A stretch of 64,000 nt of DNA from an uncultured bacterium (GTDB lineage: Bacteria > Verrucomicrobiota > Kiritimatiellia > RFP12 > UBA1067): contig CADCGZ010000051.1 of the NCBI GenBank assembly GCA_902801025.1, positions 1 to 64,000 of the forward strand, in the 5' to 3' direction. The translations under genes and the position numbers were made by a program. The notes below the pieces were generated by a model. It did no database searches and had not been told where the DNA came from. It saw only the letters and a list, made by a program, of their open reading frames with translations. Shown here piece by piece: positions 8,453 through 15,899 of the stretch. Position 1 is the first letter of the stretch, and each line of letters begins with the position of its first letter.

Positions 8453-8864
8453 AATGGTTCGTTTGCTTGAATGAATAGTGCTTGTGGGCCCAGTATGAAA
8501 CGACTGTAAGGGCAACGCTTATTGCGAGCTGTACAATGTACGCGTTAAGTTCGAGTTGCGTGACGAGAATCCAAATCAGAAATATGTTGAGAATAGACTG
8601 CCCGCCGTAAACGACATAGAAGCGAAGATACTCGCGCCACCAGCATCCGTGAGAGCGGTATGTGATGAACCGGTGGGTGAGAAACGACATCGTTATGCCG
8701 AGAATGGCAGCGATAGTTGAGATGAACCAGTCCGGCCAGCGACCGTTCATCACCCAGTATAGCCCCGCGAACGCAAAATAGCCGAAAACAAAGTTCCATG
8801 CCCCTACGACTAGAAATCGCAGGGGCTGAGAATTGCTCCATTTTATCAGCGGCTTTAAGTCCAT
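8439..8864 (-). CDS. GtrA-family membrane protein
   Basis: A 141-residue protein with four predicted transmembrane helices; the GtrA signatures are FLVVGAWNFVFGYF near the N-terminus, FLTHRFITYRS in the middle and SYWAHKHYSF at the end. GtrA proteins are proposed flippases for polyprenyl-phosphate-linked glucose and always partner a GtrB-like GT2, as here. The start at 8864 lies eight bases after a TATAAT box, so the mRNA should be almost leaderless. Confidence 0.9.
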   Translation of the reverse strand: MDLKPLIKWSNSQPLRFLVVGAWNFVFGYFAFAGLYWVMNGRWPDWFISTIAAILGITMSFLTHRFITYRSHGCWWREYLRFYVVYGGQSILNIFLIWILVTQLELNAYIVQLAISVALTVVSYWAHKHYSFKQTNHYEED

Positions 8865-8872
8865 TTGTTGGA

Positions 8873-8884
8873 ATTATATCAAAA
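8873..8884 (-). promoter_or_regulatory. -10 promoter of the gtrAB-like cassette
   Basis: Minus-strand TTTTGATATAAT; the predicted start is 8866, leaving about 2 nt before the ATG at 8864. It is divergent from the promoter at 8911-8921. Confidence 0.75.
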
Positions 8885-8910
8885 ACTCCGTTTGCCCGCC
8901 GAGGGGAAAT

Positions 8911-8921
8911 TTTGGTACAAT
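8911..8921 (+). promoter_or_regulatory. Extended -10 promoter of the GT1 gene
   Basis: TTTGGTACAAT; the predicted start is 8928, leaving about 3 nt before the ATG at 8931. Confidence 0.8.
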
Positions 8922-8930
8922 ATTTTTATA

Positions 8931-9962
8931 ATGCGAATTCTCTATGTCTCTAGCACTCGGTGGCCCTGGTTTGAAAGTCAGAGCAGTGCCGAACATTTTG
9001 CTGCTGCGCCTTACTCTATAGACGCAATCGGCTATAATCTTGAAAGACTTGGCTGGACGGTTGGTTGGTGCGGCTGGAACAGTTCTAAGAGCCCGTTTTC
9101 GCTGGCAAAACGTATCGACGGCTTTAAGCCTGACATCATCTACACGTATGGTTCTACTGTGGCATTGCATCCTCTTTTTTGCCGCCGATTCCTCTGTAAG
9201 CACAAGGCGTTCAAAGTTGTGCATGGGTGGGATGACCACTATGGGCGCATCTGGGGTGATTTGTTCGGTTGGCCTGGCAAAGTATTCATGAACTGGATGG
9301 AGAAGCGTATCGTCAAGAACTCTGATGCAGTTGTGACACTTAGCTATGAACTTCAGAAGATCGGTCGGAAGTGGGGCGTTGAGTGCAAGTACATTCCGAA
9401 TGGCGCCGATCCGATTGAGAATTTGCCGCGGTCAGACAAGATCAAGCTGGAAGGGTGCTTCAAGATTGTCTACACTGGAGACAAGGCAAAGTGGAAGCGC
9501 ACGAGTGACATTTGCTCGGCAATGCAGCACCTACCGAAAGACATTAAGCTCTATCTGACTGGGCGCACCGAGAAGTATCTCGATAAGTACGCCAGCGACA
9601 ATTGCATCTTCCTCGGCTGGCTCACAAAGGAGGAGCAGTTTGGCGTGATGAGCCAGGCGGATGCCTTTGTCTGCACATCAGACCAGGACTGCAATGCGAA
9701 GCTCCAGGAATATCTTCGCTGGAAGAAGCCAATTCTCGCTTACGATGGCGAGGCAAATAACTTCTTCAAGAACGGCGAGACAGCGCTTCTTGCGAAGCAC
9801 GGTTACTATGTGCCGCTCATCAGAAAGCTCGCCGCAGATCCCGAGTTGTGTAAGCGCATAGCCGTGAACGCAGAACGGGAGATACCAGTATATAGCTGGC
9901 GAGAAATCGCAGAGCAGTTTGATGAATACTTTTCCGAGTTGACATCGGAGCGGAAGCTGTGA
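8931..9962 (+). CDS. Glycosyltransferase family 1/4 (GT-B)
   Basis: A 343-residue protein beginning MRILYVSSTRWPW. The N-terminal half has KVVHGWDDHYG; the C-terminal half has IPNGADPI, IVYTGDKAKWKR, FLGWLTKEEQFGVM and the LQEYLRWKKPILAYDG region that corresponds to the sugar-nucleotide-binding part of GT-B enzymes. It probably adds a hexose in O-antigen assembly. The start at 8931 is set by the promoter immediately upstream; the longer in-frame ATG at 8865 would lie before the promoter. The donor cannot be predicted. Confidence 0.85.
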   Translation: MRILYVSSTRWPWFESQSSAEHFAAAPYSIDAIGYNLERLGWTVGWCGWNSSKSPFSLAKRIDGFKPDIIYTYGSTVALHPLFCRRFLCKHKAFKVVHGWDDHYGRIWGDLFGWPGKVFMNWMEKRIVKNSDAVVTLSYELQKIGRKWGVECKYIPNGADPIENLPRSDKIKLEGCFKIVYTGDKAKWKRTSDICSAMQHLPKDIKLYLTGRTEKYLDKYASDNCIFLGWLTKEEQFGVMSQADAFVCTSDQDCNAKLQEYLRWKKPILAYDGEANNFFKNGETALLAKHGYYVPLIRKLAADPELCKRIAVNAEREIPVYSWREIAEQFDEYFSELTSERKL

Positions 9963-9968
9963 TACAAT
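9960..9968 (+). promoter_or_regulatory. -10 promoter of the toxin-antitoxin pair
   Basis: TGATACAAT overlaps the stop of the preceding gene. The predicted start near 9975 gives a 29-nt leader with a GGGAG ribosome site. Confidence 0.6.
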
Positions 9969-10003
9969 TGATTGCAACTGAAATACATGAAGGGAGTGTT
10001 TGT

Positions 10004-10309
10004 ATGACGGCAATGATAACAGCACGAGTTGATGCTGAGAAAAGAAAGACAGCGGAGAAGATCTTCTCTGAGGTTGGACTTACTACATCAGCAGCGGTTA
10101 ATCTTTTTATATGCGCGGTTGCCATGAACGGAGGCATTCCTTTCAAGATAGGCGTGAAGAATGCAGAGGGATATGAGTGGAATGCTCCTTCTGTCGAGAA
10201 AAAAGGGGGACTTAAACTCGGAATTGCCGAGGGGAAGTACAAGTTTCCGCCAGATTTTGACGAGAGGTTCGATGCAATGGATGCAGAGGTAGCCGAGTTG
10301 TTTGGTTGA
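10004..10309 (+). CDS. RelB/DinJ-family antitoxin
   Basis: A 101-residue protein with the ribbon-helix-helix N-terminus of DinJ-type antitoxins: ITARVDAEKRKTAEKIF, then GLTTSAAVNLFICAVAM and GGIPF. The C-terminal half, rich in charged residues, should wrap the toxin. The start at 10004 has GAAGGGAG upstream and its own promoter. It sits 12 bp before a PIN-domain gene, so the pair is a type II module that probably represses its own promoter. The usual partner of this antitoxin family is a RelE/YafQ mRNA interferase, so the PIN partner is unusual. Confidence 0.85.
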   Translation: MTAMITARVDAEKRKTAEKIFSEVGLTTSAAVNLFICAVAMNGGIPFKIGVKNAEGYEWNAPSVEKKGGLKLGIAEGKYKFPPDFDERFDAMDAEVAELFG

Positions 10310-10321
10310 AAGGTGGTTTCA

Positions 10322-10708
10322 ATGAAACTTCTTGTCGATACGCATTTGTTGATTTGGTCAACGACCAATCCCTCGAAGCTTTCTGAATCAGCAAGGAAGA
10401 TGTTGACCGACGGCGAAAATGAATATTACTTCAGCTCCGCCTCGGTCTGGGAGATTGCGATAAAGCGCAGGAAACATCCCGACGACATGCCGATGTCGGC
10501 GGCGGCGGCGAGACAACTCTTTGAGGAGGTTGGATGCATTGAACTGCCAGTGCTTTCAAGGCATTCTGCCGAGGTGGAGAATTTGCCGGCAATACATGCC
10601 GATCCGTTTGATCGCATGCTTGTCGCGCAGGCGCGCTTAGAGGGGATGAAGCTTCTCACACACGATGGAATCATACCCGAGTACGGTGATTTTGTCATCA
10701 AGGTGTGA
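10322..10708 (+). CDS. PIN-domain toxin (VapC-like ribonuclease)
   Basis: A 128-residue PIN protein of the COG3744-like type. The acidic active-site residues are visible: Asp in LLVDTHLLIW, Glu in SVWEIAIK, Asp in DPFDRMLVAQA and Asp in LTHDG. Expected to be an RNase neutralised by the upstream antitoxin. I start at the ATG at 10322 with AAAGGTGG upstream rather than the GTG at 10313. The module lies inside the polysaccharide locus with no other mobile gene around it. Confidence 0.85.
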   Translation: MKLLVDTHLLIWSTTNPSKLSESARKMLTDGENEYYFSSASVWEIAIKRRKHPDDMPMSAAAARQLFEEVGCIELPVLSRHSAEVENLPAIHADPFDRMLVAQARLEGMKLLTHDGIIPEYGDFVIKV

Positions 10709-10867
10709 GCATGGTGCGGCATGAGGCTACTATTCATAGACCATGAGTGCCATAAGAAGACTCGCTCCGCAGAGTTCTTCTTTGCGGTGGGACAATGCCG
10801 CGCGGGAGATGACTGTCTGTCCATGGGCTGAGATTGTGGGAGAAATAATAGAAAATTCTTTATTGCA

Positions 10868-11299
10868 ATGAAATCAAAATCATATCCATCTGGTGCAGTG
10901 GTCTACGAAATCCCGTACTTTGTCGATGCCCGAGGCGCATTGAATGTCCTTGAAATCAGCAAGGAATTGCCGTTTGAATGCAAACGCATCTTTTACACTT
11001 ATACAGTTCCTGATGGACAAGTGAGAGGAGAACATGCCCACAAGAAATGCGAGCAGTTTTTGATATCATTGCTTGGTAGAGTTTCTGTCCTTGTAGACGA
11101 TGGCTGTGGACATCGAGATGAAATACTTCTGGATTCTCCGTCGAAGGGGCTTTGGCTTCCGAGTGGTTGCTGGGGGGAGCAGTCGGGGCATTCTCAAGAT
11201 TGCATTTTGTTGGTTTTGGCTTCTGCAGAATATGACAATGATGACTATATCCGTGTGTACAACGAGTTTTTGAAATGGAAGAAGGAGCTTGGGCAATGA
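10868..11299 (+). CDS. fdtA: dTDP-4-oxo-6-deoxyhexose 3,4-ketoisomerase (FdtA/WxcM-like cupin)
   Basis: A 143-residue cupin: DARGALNVLE near the start, RGEHAHKKCEQFLI carrying the catalytic His pair, and LWLPSGCWGEQ. It moves the keto group from C-4 to C-3 of dTDP-4-oxo-6-deoxyglucose so that the next enzyme can aminate C-3. Its stop overlaps the start of the aminotransferase gene by four bases (ATGA), as in fdtA-fdtB pairs making dTDP-3-amino-3,6-dideoxyhexose. Whether the galacto (FdtA) or gluco (QdtA) epimer is formed cannot be told from sequence by eye. The 159 bp before it hold no gene. Confidence 0.85.
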   Translation: MKSKSYPSGAVVYEIPYFVDARGALNVLEISKELPFECKRIFYTYTVPDGQVRGEHAHKKCEQFLISLLGRVSVLVDDGCGHRDEILLDSPSKGLWLPSGCWGEQSGHSQDCILLVLASAEYDNDDYIRVYNEFLKWKKELGQ

Positions 11300-12402
11300 T
11301 GATACCGATTGCTAATCCAAAGGCATCCTACTTGGCTTGTAAGGAGTTGATAGACGATGCTGTCTTTCGCGTACTTGAGAGCGGGTGGTATGTTCTTGGA
11401 AAAGAAGTTTCCGATTTTGAGAGAAGTTTTGCTCAGTGGTGTGGTTGTTCTCACGCCGTTGGTGTGGCTAATGGAACGGATGCCGTGGAGATTGCGCTTA
11501 GATCGGTCGGTGTCCATGAGGGGGATTGCGTTGTCACTGTGTCCAATACGGCAAATGCAACGGTCTCTGCTATCGAGCGCATAGGCGCAGTGCCTGTATT
11601 TGTAGATGTGCGCGAGGATACTTACACGATGGACCCAGGCAGTTTGTCTGAGGCTTTAATGATGCGGGGCGCAAAGGCCGTAGTTCCAGTTCACCTTTAT
11701 GGACATCCAGCTGACATGCCTGCCATTTGTTCCATTGCTCATGGCGCAGGCGCTGCTGTTGTTGAAGATTGTGCGCAGGCACACGGGGCGACGATATGCG
11801 GCAGAAAGGTTGGAACCTTTGGAGACGCGGCTGCCTTTAGCTTCTATCCGACAAAAAATCTCGGTGCTATCGGTGATGGCGGGGCAGTTGTATCTTCTGA
11901 CAATGCTGTTGCAGATCGAGTGATGCTTCTTCGTCAGTATGGATGGCGCAAGCGATATGAAAGCGAGTCGAAGGGCGTTAATTCTCGGCTCGACGAGATT
12001 CAGGCTGCAATTTTGTCCGTGAAGCTTAAATCTCTTGCACTAATGAATGGTCGGCGGAGACAAATCGCTGAATTCTACAATAGGGAGTTCTCAAAACTTC
12101 CAATTGAGCTTCCATTGACCGGCCCAGGATGTGAGCATGTCTATCATCAGTATACTCTCCTTTGCGACAGAAGAGACGACGTTGTGGCGCACCTGAAACT
12201 GGCTGGAGTTGGTACTGGAATTTTGTATCCCGTGCCAATACACAAGCAGCCAGCATATATCGACGATTTCTCCGATGTCATCCTTCCTGTTACAGAAAGT
12301 TTGGCGGATAGGATTGTTTCGATTCCTGTGTATCCTGAGTTGACGGATGATGAAGTGCATAGAGTTGTCCACGCGGTTAAGAGTTTCTTTGTGAAAACAT
12401 GA
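11296..12402 (+). CDS. fdtB: dTDP-3-oxo-6-deoxyhexose aminotransferase (FdtB/QdtB, DegT family)
   Basis: PLP-dependent sugar aminotransferase of 368 residues. Characteristic elements are NGTDAVEIALRS, HLYGHPADM, VEDCAQAHGA and the Schiff-base Lys in FYPTKNLGAIGDGGA. It converts the 3-keto sugar from FdtA into a 3-amino-3,6-dideoxyhexose for the O-chain. Start by ATGA overlap with fdtA. The dTDP-glucose enzymes (rmlA, rmlB) needed upstream are not in the window. Confidence 0.9.
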   Translation: MMIPIANPKASYLACKELIDDAVFRVLESGWYVLGKEVSDFERSFAQWCGCSHAVGVANGTDAVEIALRSVGVHEGDCVVTVSNTANATVSAIERIGAVPVFVDVREDTYTMDPGSLSEALMMRGAKAVVPVHLYGHPADMPAICSIAHGAGAAVVEDCAQAHGATICGRKVGTFGDAAAFSFYPTKNLGAIGDGGAVVSSDNAVADRVMLLRQYGWRKRYESESKGVNSRLDEIQAAILSVKLKSLALMNGRRRQIAEFYNREFSKLPIELPLTGPGCEHVYHQYTLLCDRRDDVVAHLKLAGVGTGILYPVPIHKQPAYIDDFSDVILPVTESLADRIVSIPVYPELTDDEVHRVVHAVKSFFVKT

Positions 12403-13382
12403 AAGGAATAGTATATTGCACATATTTCAACAAGGGATACCTCAGCAGAGGCATCGTATTGCTACGTTCCCTATCGCGTTTTTCCCGTGACTATGTGGTG
12501 GAGGTTTTGTGTTTTGATGAAGAGACGTACGCATTTCTTTCAAGGTATGATTTTGGCAGTGTGGTGCCGGTGCCGATTTCGGAGTTCGAGTCTCGCCATC
12601 CAGAGCTGACAGCCGTCAAACCTACGCGTTCCCGCGGCGAATATTTTTTCACCTGCACAAGTTCGTGGACGCAGGATGTCCTCGCCCGACATACCGAGTC
12701 GTCGATGGTCATATATCTTGATGCCGATATGAAGTTTTTTGCTTCGCCGGATCCAATGCTTGAGTCCATGTCGGACAAGGACATCATCATTTGTGATCAC
12801 AACTTTGAGCGGGATTACGAACTTCAGGCGGAGCATGGACGCTTCAATGTTGGCTTTGTTGCATTCAGGAATAATGAAGTTGGAGTCGATTGCCTCTCTC
12901 GCTGGGCTTCGGACTGCATTGACTGGTGCTATGACCGCGCTGAAGACGGGAAGTATGCAGACCAGAAGTATCTCGATGCTTGGCCCGAAAGATATGGAGA
13001 CCGTTTATATGTAGCTCCCAAAGGCGTTGACCTTGGACCTTGGGGGATTGGCAAAGACGAGTTAACTGTAAAAGACGGATTGCCATATATTAGCGATGAG
13101 CCGGTGATTTTATATCATTACCAGGGACTTCGTCTGTTTGGAAAACGTCATTACTATCTTGGCTATTACTATCATCATCCGGTGTCGAAGATACTGGAAG
13201 TGCTGTACGAGCCCTATATCCGGGAGCTTTCTGCAGTTGAAGAAGAGTTCTCATTGTCAGGTAATGGCGGCAACGCGCGATACGCCCGAGGGAATTTACT
13301 TTACAGACTTTTTACTGGATATTGGCTGGGCTGGCCCATGCTGGCTGATGCGCAACTTCTTATACAGAGGCTCTTTAGGTGA
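12399..13382 (+). CDS. Putative glycosyltransferase (GT8-like GT-A)
   Basis: A 327-residue protein starting by ATGA overlap with fdtB. A DxD-type metal motif is seen in VIYLDADMKFF, followed by FNVGFVAFRN and ADQKYLDAWPERYG, which resemble the acceptor and Asp-Gln motifs of GT8-like hexosyltransferases. A C-terminal HYQGLRLF matches the late His segment of that fold. It acts presumably on the lipid-linked O-unit in the cytoplasm. Confidence 0.75.
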   Translation: MKGIVYCTYFNKGYLSRGIVLLRSLSRFSRDYVVEVLCFDEETYAFLSRYDFGSVVPVPISEFESRHPELTAVKPTRSRGEYFFTCTSSWTQDVLARHTESSMVIYLDADMKFFASPDPMLESMSDKDIIICDHNFERDYELQAEHGRFNVGFVAFRNNEVGVDCLSRWASDCIDWCYDRAEDGKYADQKYLDAWPERYGDRLYVAPKGVDLGPWGIGKDELTVKDGLPYISDEPVILYHYQGLRLFGKRHYYLGYYYHHPVSKILEVLYEPYIRELSAVEEEFSLSGNGGNARYARGNLLYRLFTGYWLGWPMLADAQLLIQRLFR

Positions 13383-13395
13383 AGGACGGCACACG

Positions 13396-14310
13396 ATGAT
13401 TCATGACGCGCATATCCCCGTGGTGTTGTTTGTCTACAAGAGGACAGACACTCTGCGTGTTACATTGGAATCGCTTCGTAAAAACAAGGTTAGGTTGCTC
13501 ATAGTATATTCCGACGCAGCAAAGATTGAAGACGATCGACTGGCGGTTGATGAAGTTAGGAAAATGGTTGCGCAGATTGACTGGTGTGAAACGGAGTTGC
13601 ATTTTGCTGAATCGAACAAGGGGCTCGGTCGAAGCATAAGAGAAGGCCTTGACGATGTTTTTTCAAGGTTCGAGGCTGCCGTTGTCTGTGAGGACGACTT
13701 GGAATTTGTTGAGGGAACTTTGGATTATCTTACCCAAGCCTTGTTGCATTATGCCGATGATTGCAAGGTCATGTCGGTGACTGGGTATACAAATGCGAAT
13801 ATAACGCCTGGCGATGTAGGGGTGAATCCTTATTTTGATGGACGTTTTGAATGTTGGCTTTGGGGCACTTGGCGGCGCGTCTGGAAGGAAATGAAGTCGC
13901 GCACGGCCCTTGAGATGATGAATATGGTTAAGGAGCGTGGCGAAGATCCCTACGCCTGGGGCGGAGACCTTCCGTATATGGCCAAGACAGAGTTGCGTAG
14001 CAATATATGGGCTGTGCGCATGTGCTATCTTCACATACTAAACCACGGTCTTTGCCTTCGCCCGCCGTGGAGCATGGTCAACCACATAGGATGGGGAGAC
14101 GGATCTACTAATTGCTGCGCGAAGAACTGGGAGTACAACGGCGCGCTGAAAGTTGCTCCGCCGATTCCTGAGGTTTGGCCAGACCCCGTCATTAATCTTC
14201 AGTGTTCTCGGCTTAACAGGAAGATGTACAAGCGCCCATGGGTAGATGTATTTCCAACGGCTGTTCCAATCGCGAGAAGATTGCTTCGCGGCATGGGGAT
14301 AAAAGTATGA
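13396..14310 (+). CDS. Glycosyltransferase family 2 protein
   Basis: A 304-residue GT-A enzyme: VVLFVYKRTDTLRVTLES at the N-terminus, VVCEDDLEF as the DxD-like site and FECWLWGTWRRVWKEM, a motif seen in WbbL/SpsA-like hexosyltransferases that act on GlcNAc or rhamnose acceptors. I start at 13396 (GAAGG upstream); the longer ORF from 13138 only overlaps the previous gene. It is likely part of the same O-antigen transcript. Confidence 0.8.
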   Translation: MIHDAHIPVVLFVYKRTDTLRVTLESLRKNKVRLLIVYSDAAKIEDDRLAVDEVRKMVAQIDWCETELHFAESNKGLGRSIREGLDDVFSRFEAAVVCEDDLEFVEGTLDYLTQALLHYADDCKVMSVTGYTNANITPGDVGVNPYFDGRFECWLWGTWRRVWKEMKSRTALEMMNMVKERGEDPYAWGGDLPYMAKTELRSNIWAVRMCYLHILNHGLCLRPPWSMVNHIGWGDGSTNCCAKNWEYNGALKVAPPIPEVWPDPVINLQCSRLNRKMYKRPWVDVFPTAVPIARRLLRGMGIKV

Positions 14311-14330
14311 ACTGATTGCGGAGGTAACTC

Positions 14331-15047
14331 ATGCCGACAAAGCACTATTTTGTATTTAATAATTCCGAGCCAATGTCCCATCTCGACAAGGATGCATGGG
14401 ACTCTCTGAGGGTGGGGACAGAAAATCCGGCGTTCCAATTTGAGACAACTTTAGAAAAATACGAGTCAAATTGTACTAGACGAACGGACTGCCGTGAAAT
14501 GGCGAAGGCTATACGAGATGCTATTTTGTCGATTGGCGCAGGGGTGTCGTCGGTTGTTTCGCTTGGTGCAGGCAAGGGAATTGTGGAATGGCATTTAAAG
14601 AAGCTTCTTCCGTCGTTGCCTATGATCTGCACAGATCCTGCGGAATCTGGAGTCGCAAGTTTACGGCAATTATTCCCCGCATGTGACAAAGTCATGGTGT
14701 TCGATATGCTGAAGGGGGATTACAGTGTGTTTGGCAAAGATGCTGTTTTGTTGATGAATAGAGTATCTACGGAGTTCACTCCAACTGAGTGGAAGCAGAT
14801 ATTCAAGTCCTGCAGGTCTTCTGGGGTAAAATATATTTTATTTGTTCCAACGGAAATAGCGTCGATACGGTTGAAAACAATGGAAACACTACGCCATCTT
14901 GCCAGACGAGTGTTGTGTCGTCGAGATACATTCTGCGGTTGGCTCTATAGCCGGCGGGAGTTTGATATGTTAATTTCCAGCCAGTATAGCATCGAAGGGT
15001 TTAAGAAAATTGGACATAGTGCAATATACAAATTGACTCTTTTATGA
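14331..15047 (+). CDS. Class I SAM-dependent methyltransferase-like protein
   Basis: A 238-residue protein with a ribosome site GGAGG six bases before the ATG. Motif I reads VVSLGAGKGIVEW and an acidic residue ending strand 2 is in MICTDPAES, the Rossmann pattern of SAM methyltransferases; the C-terminal third has a basic, hydrophobic segment. It could methylate a sugar of the O-chain, but no close family is recognised. The DNA is clearly AT-richer than the backbone. Confidence 0.6.
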   Translation: MPTKHYFVFNNSEPMSHLDKDAWDSLRVGTENPAFQFETTLEKYESNCTRRTDCREMAKAIRDAILSIGAGVSSVVSLGAGKGIVEWHLKKLLPSLPMICTDPAESGVASLRQLFPACDKVMVFDMLKGDYSVFGKDAVLLMNRVSTEFTPTEWKQIFKSCRSSGVKYILFVPTEIASIRLKTMETLRHLARRVLCRRDTFCGWLYSRREFDMLISSQYSIEGFKKIGHSAIYKLTLL

Positions 15048-15072
15048 GGCTTGAGTGCATGTTGATTTTGTT

Positions 15073-15849
15073 CTATCTGTGTTGCTCTAACTCCCATCGC
15101 CCCACACATAAACCTTTACCTCTCGCAAGGATTCCTATTGTCGTGATTCCATTTAGAACAGACCATCGTTTAATGATGTCAAGTTCTCCTGTTCGATAGG
15201 AATCATGGAGGAACCAATGCCCAGATGTAGCAAGCAGTGGCATAGAAGCCATTAATGTGTTTTCACGACAGCCTGTAGGTCCGGCAGGGCCATCTACGAA
15301 GAGCATTTCAACCTTTTTGCCGTGTAATTCTTGAGCAATCTTCCGTTGATCAACAATTATTCTCCCAGCAGCGTCCGTTTCCATGAAGATGACTTTCCCA
15401 TTGTTTGCCATTCCATGGGCGGATAATCTGGCAGACGTCTTTTCCGCTTCGGATTTATTTTGCTCAATAGATATTACCATTCCAGATTTGTTATATTTTT
15501 TCATCCATGTGCAAAAGAGGCATGTGGAACTGCCAGAGCCAAATTCCAATATTGTATTCGGCTTATTTTTATTTAGGAAATCCCACAACCAGTCCATTGT
15601 TCTGCTGTCAATGGCCCACGTTCCAAGCTCAACGCCAGAGAAAATGTCTGCAAGTTCTGAATGCTCTCCTGTGTAGCCAATTTCTCCTTTGCCCAATGGG
15701 GAAATTGGGTCTTCAATTGTGCCGTTGCGGCTATAACTTTCATTGAGATGCCGCACAGTGTCAAAGTCTAGGATTTGTCCTGACTGTAGCTCGTGGTGCT
15801 TCCAGTTGATAATGCTGTTGCGAATTTTAGCTTTGAGATAAGTAATCAT
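15073..15849 (-). CDS. Class I SAM-dependent methyltransferase, O-antigen-linked
   Basis: A 258-residue protein with ILEFGSGSSTCLF (motif I), VISIEQNK (strand-2 acidic position) and MLFVDGPAGPTG, a pattern of FkbM/macrocin-type sugar O-methyltransferases. It is convergent with the preceding methyltransferase and lies 50 bp downstream of the flippase gene on the same strand. The spacer carries a diverged copy of the GTGTA-type triple repeat. Confidence 0.7.
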   Translation of the reverse strand: MITYLKAKIRNSIINWKHHELQSGQILDFDTVRHLNESYSRNGTIEDPISPLGKGEIGYTGEHSELADIFSGVELGTWAIDSRTMDWLWDFLNKNKPNTILEFGSGSSTCLFCTWMKKYNKSGMVISIEQNKSEAEKTSARLSAHGMANNGKVIFMETDAAGRIIVDQRKIAQELHGKKVEMLFVDGPAGPTGCRENTLMASMPLLATSGHWFLHDSYRTGELDIIKRWSVLNGITTIGILARGKGLCVGRWELEQHR

Positions 15850-15862
15850 GTTTGTATTGCCT

Positions 15863-15891
15863 TGTGTAACATTATGTAAATTGTGTAAATT
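15863..15891 (+). repeat. Diverged GTGTA/ATGTA triple repeat
   Basis: GTGTAACATTATGTAAATTG and its continuation have the same three-unit architecture as the 32-bp repeats at 2062 and 3288, with AA replacing GA. It again lies just after a stop codon (the flippase gene). Confidence 0.5.
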
Positions 15892-15899
15892 GCATATGG

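Noticed and set aside
8865-8930. 22-residue N-terminal extension of the GT1 gene
   Set aside because: It would be translated from DNA that includes the promoter; homology starts at MRILYVSS (8931).
10709-10867. Small gene or RNA between the PIN toxin and fdtA
   Set aside because: Only antisense shadow frames; no promoter consensus or hairpin worth reporting.
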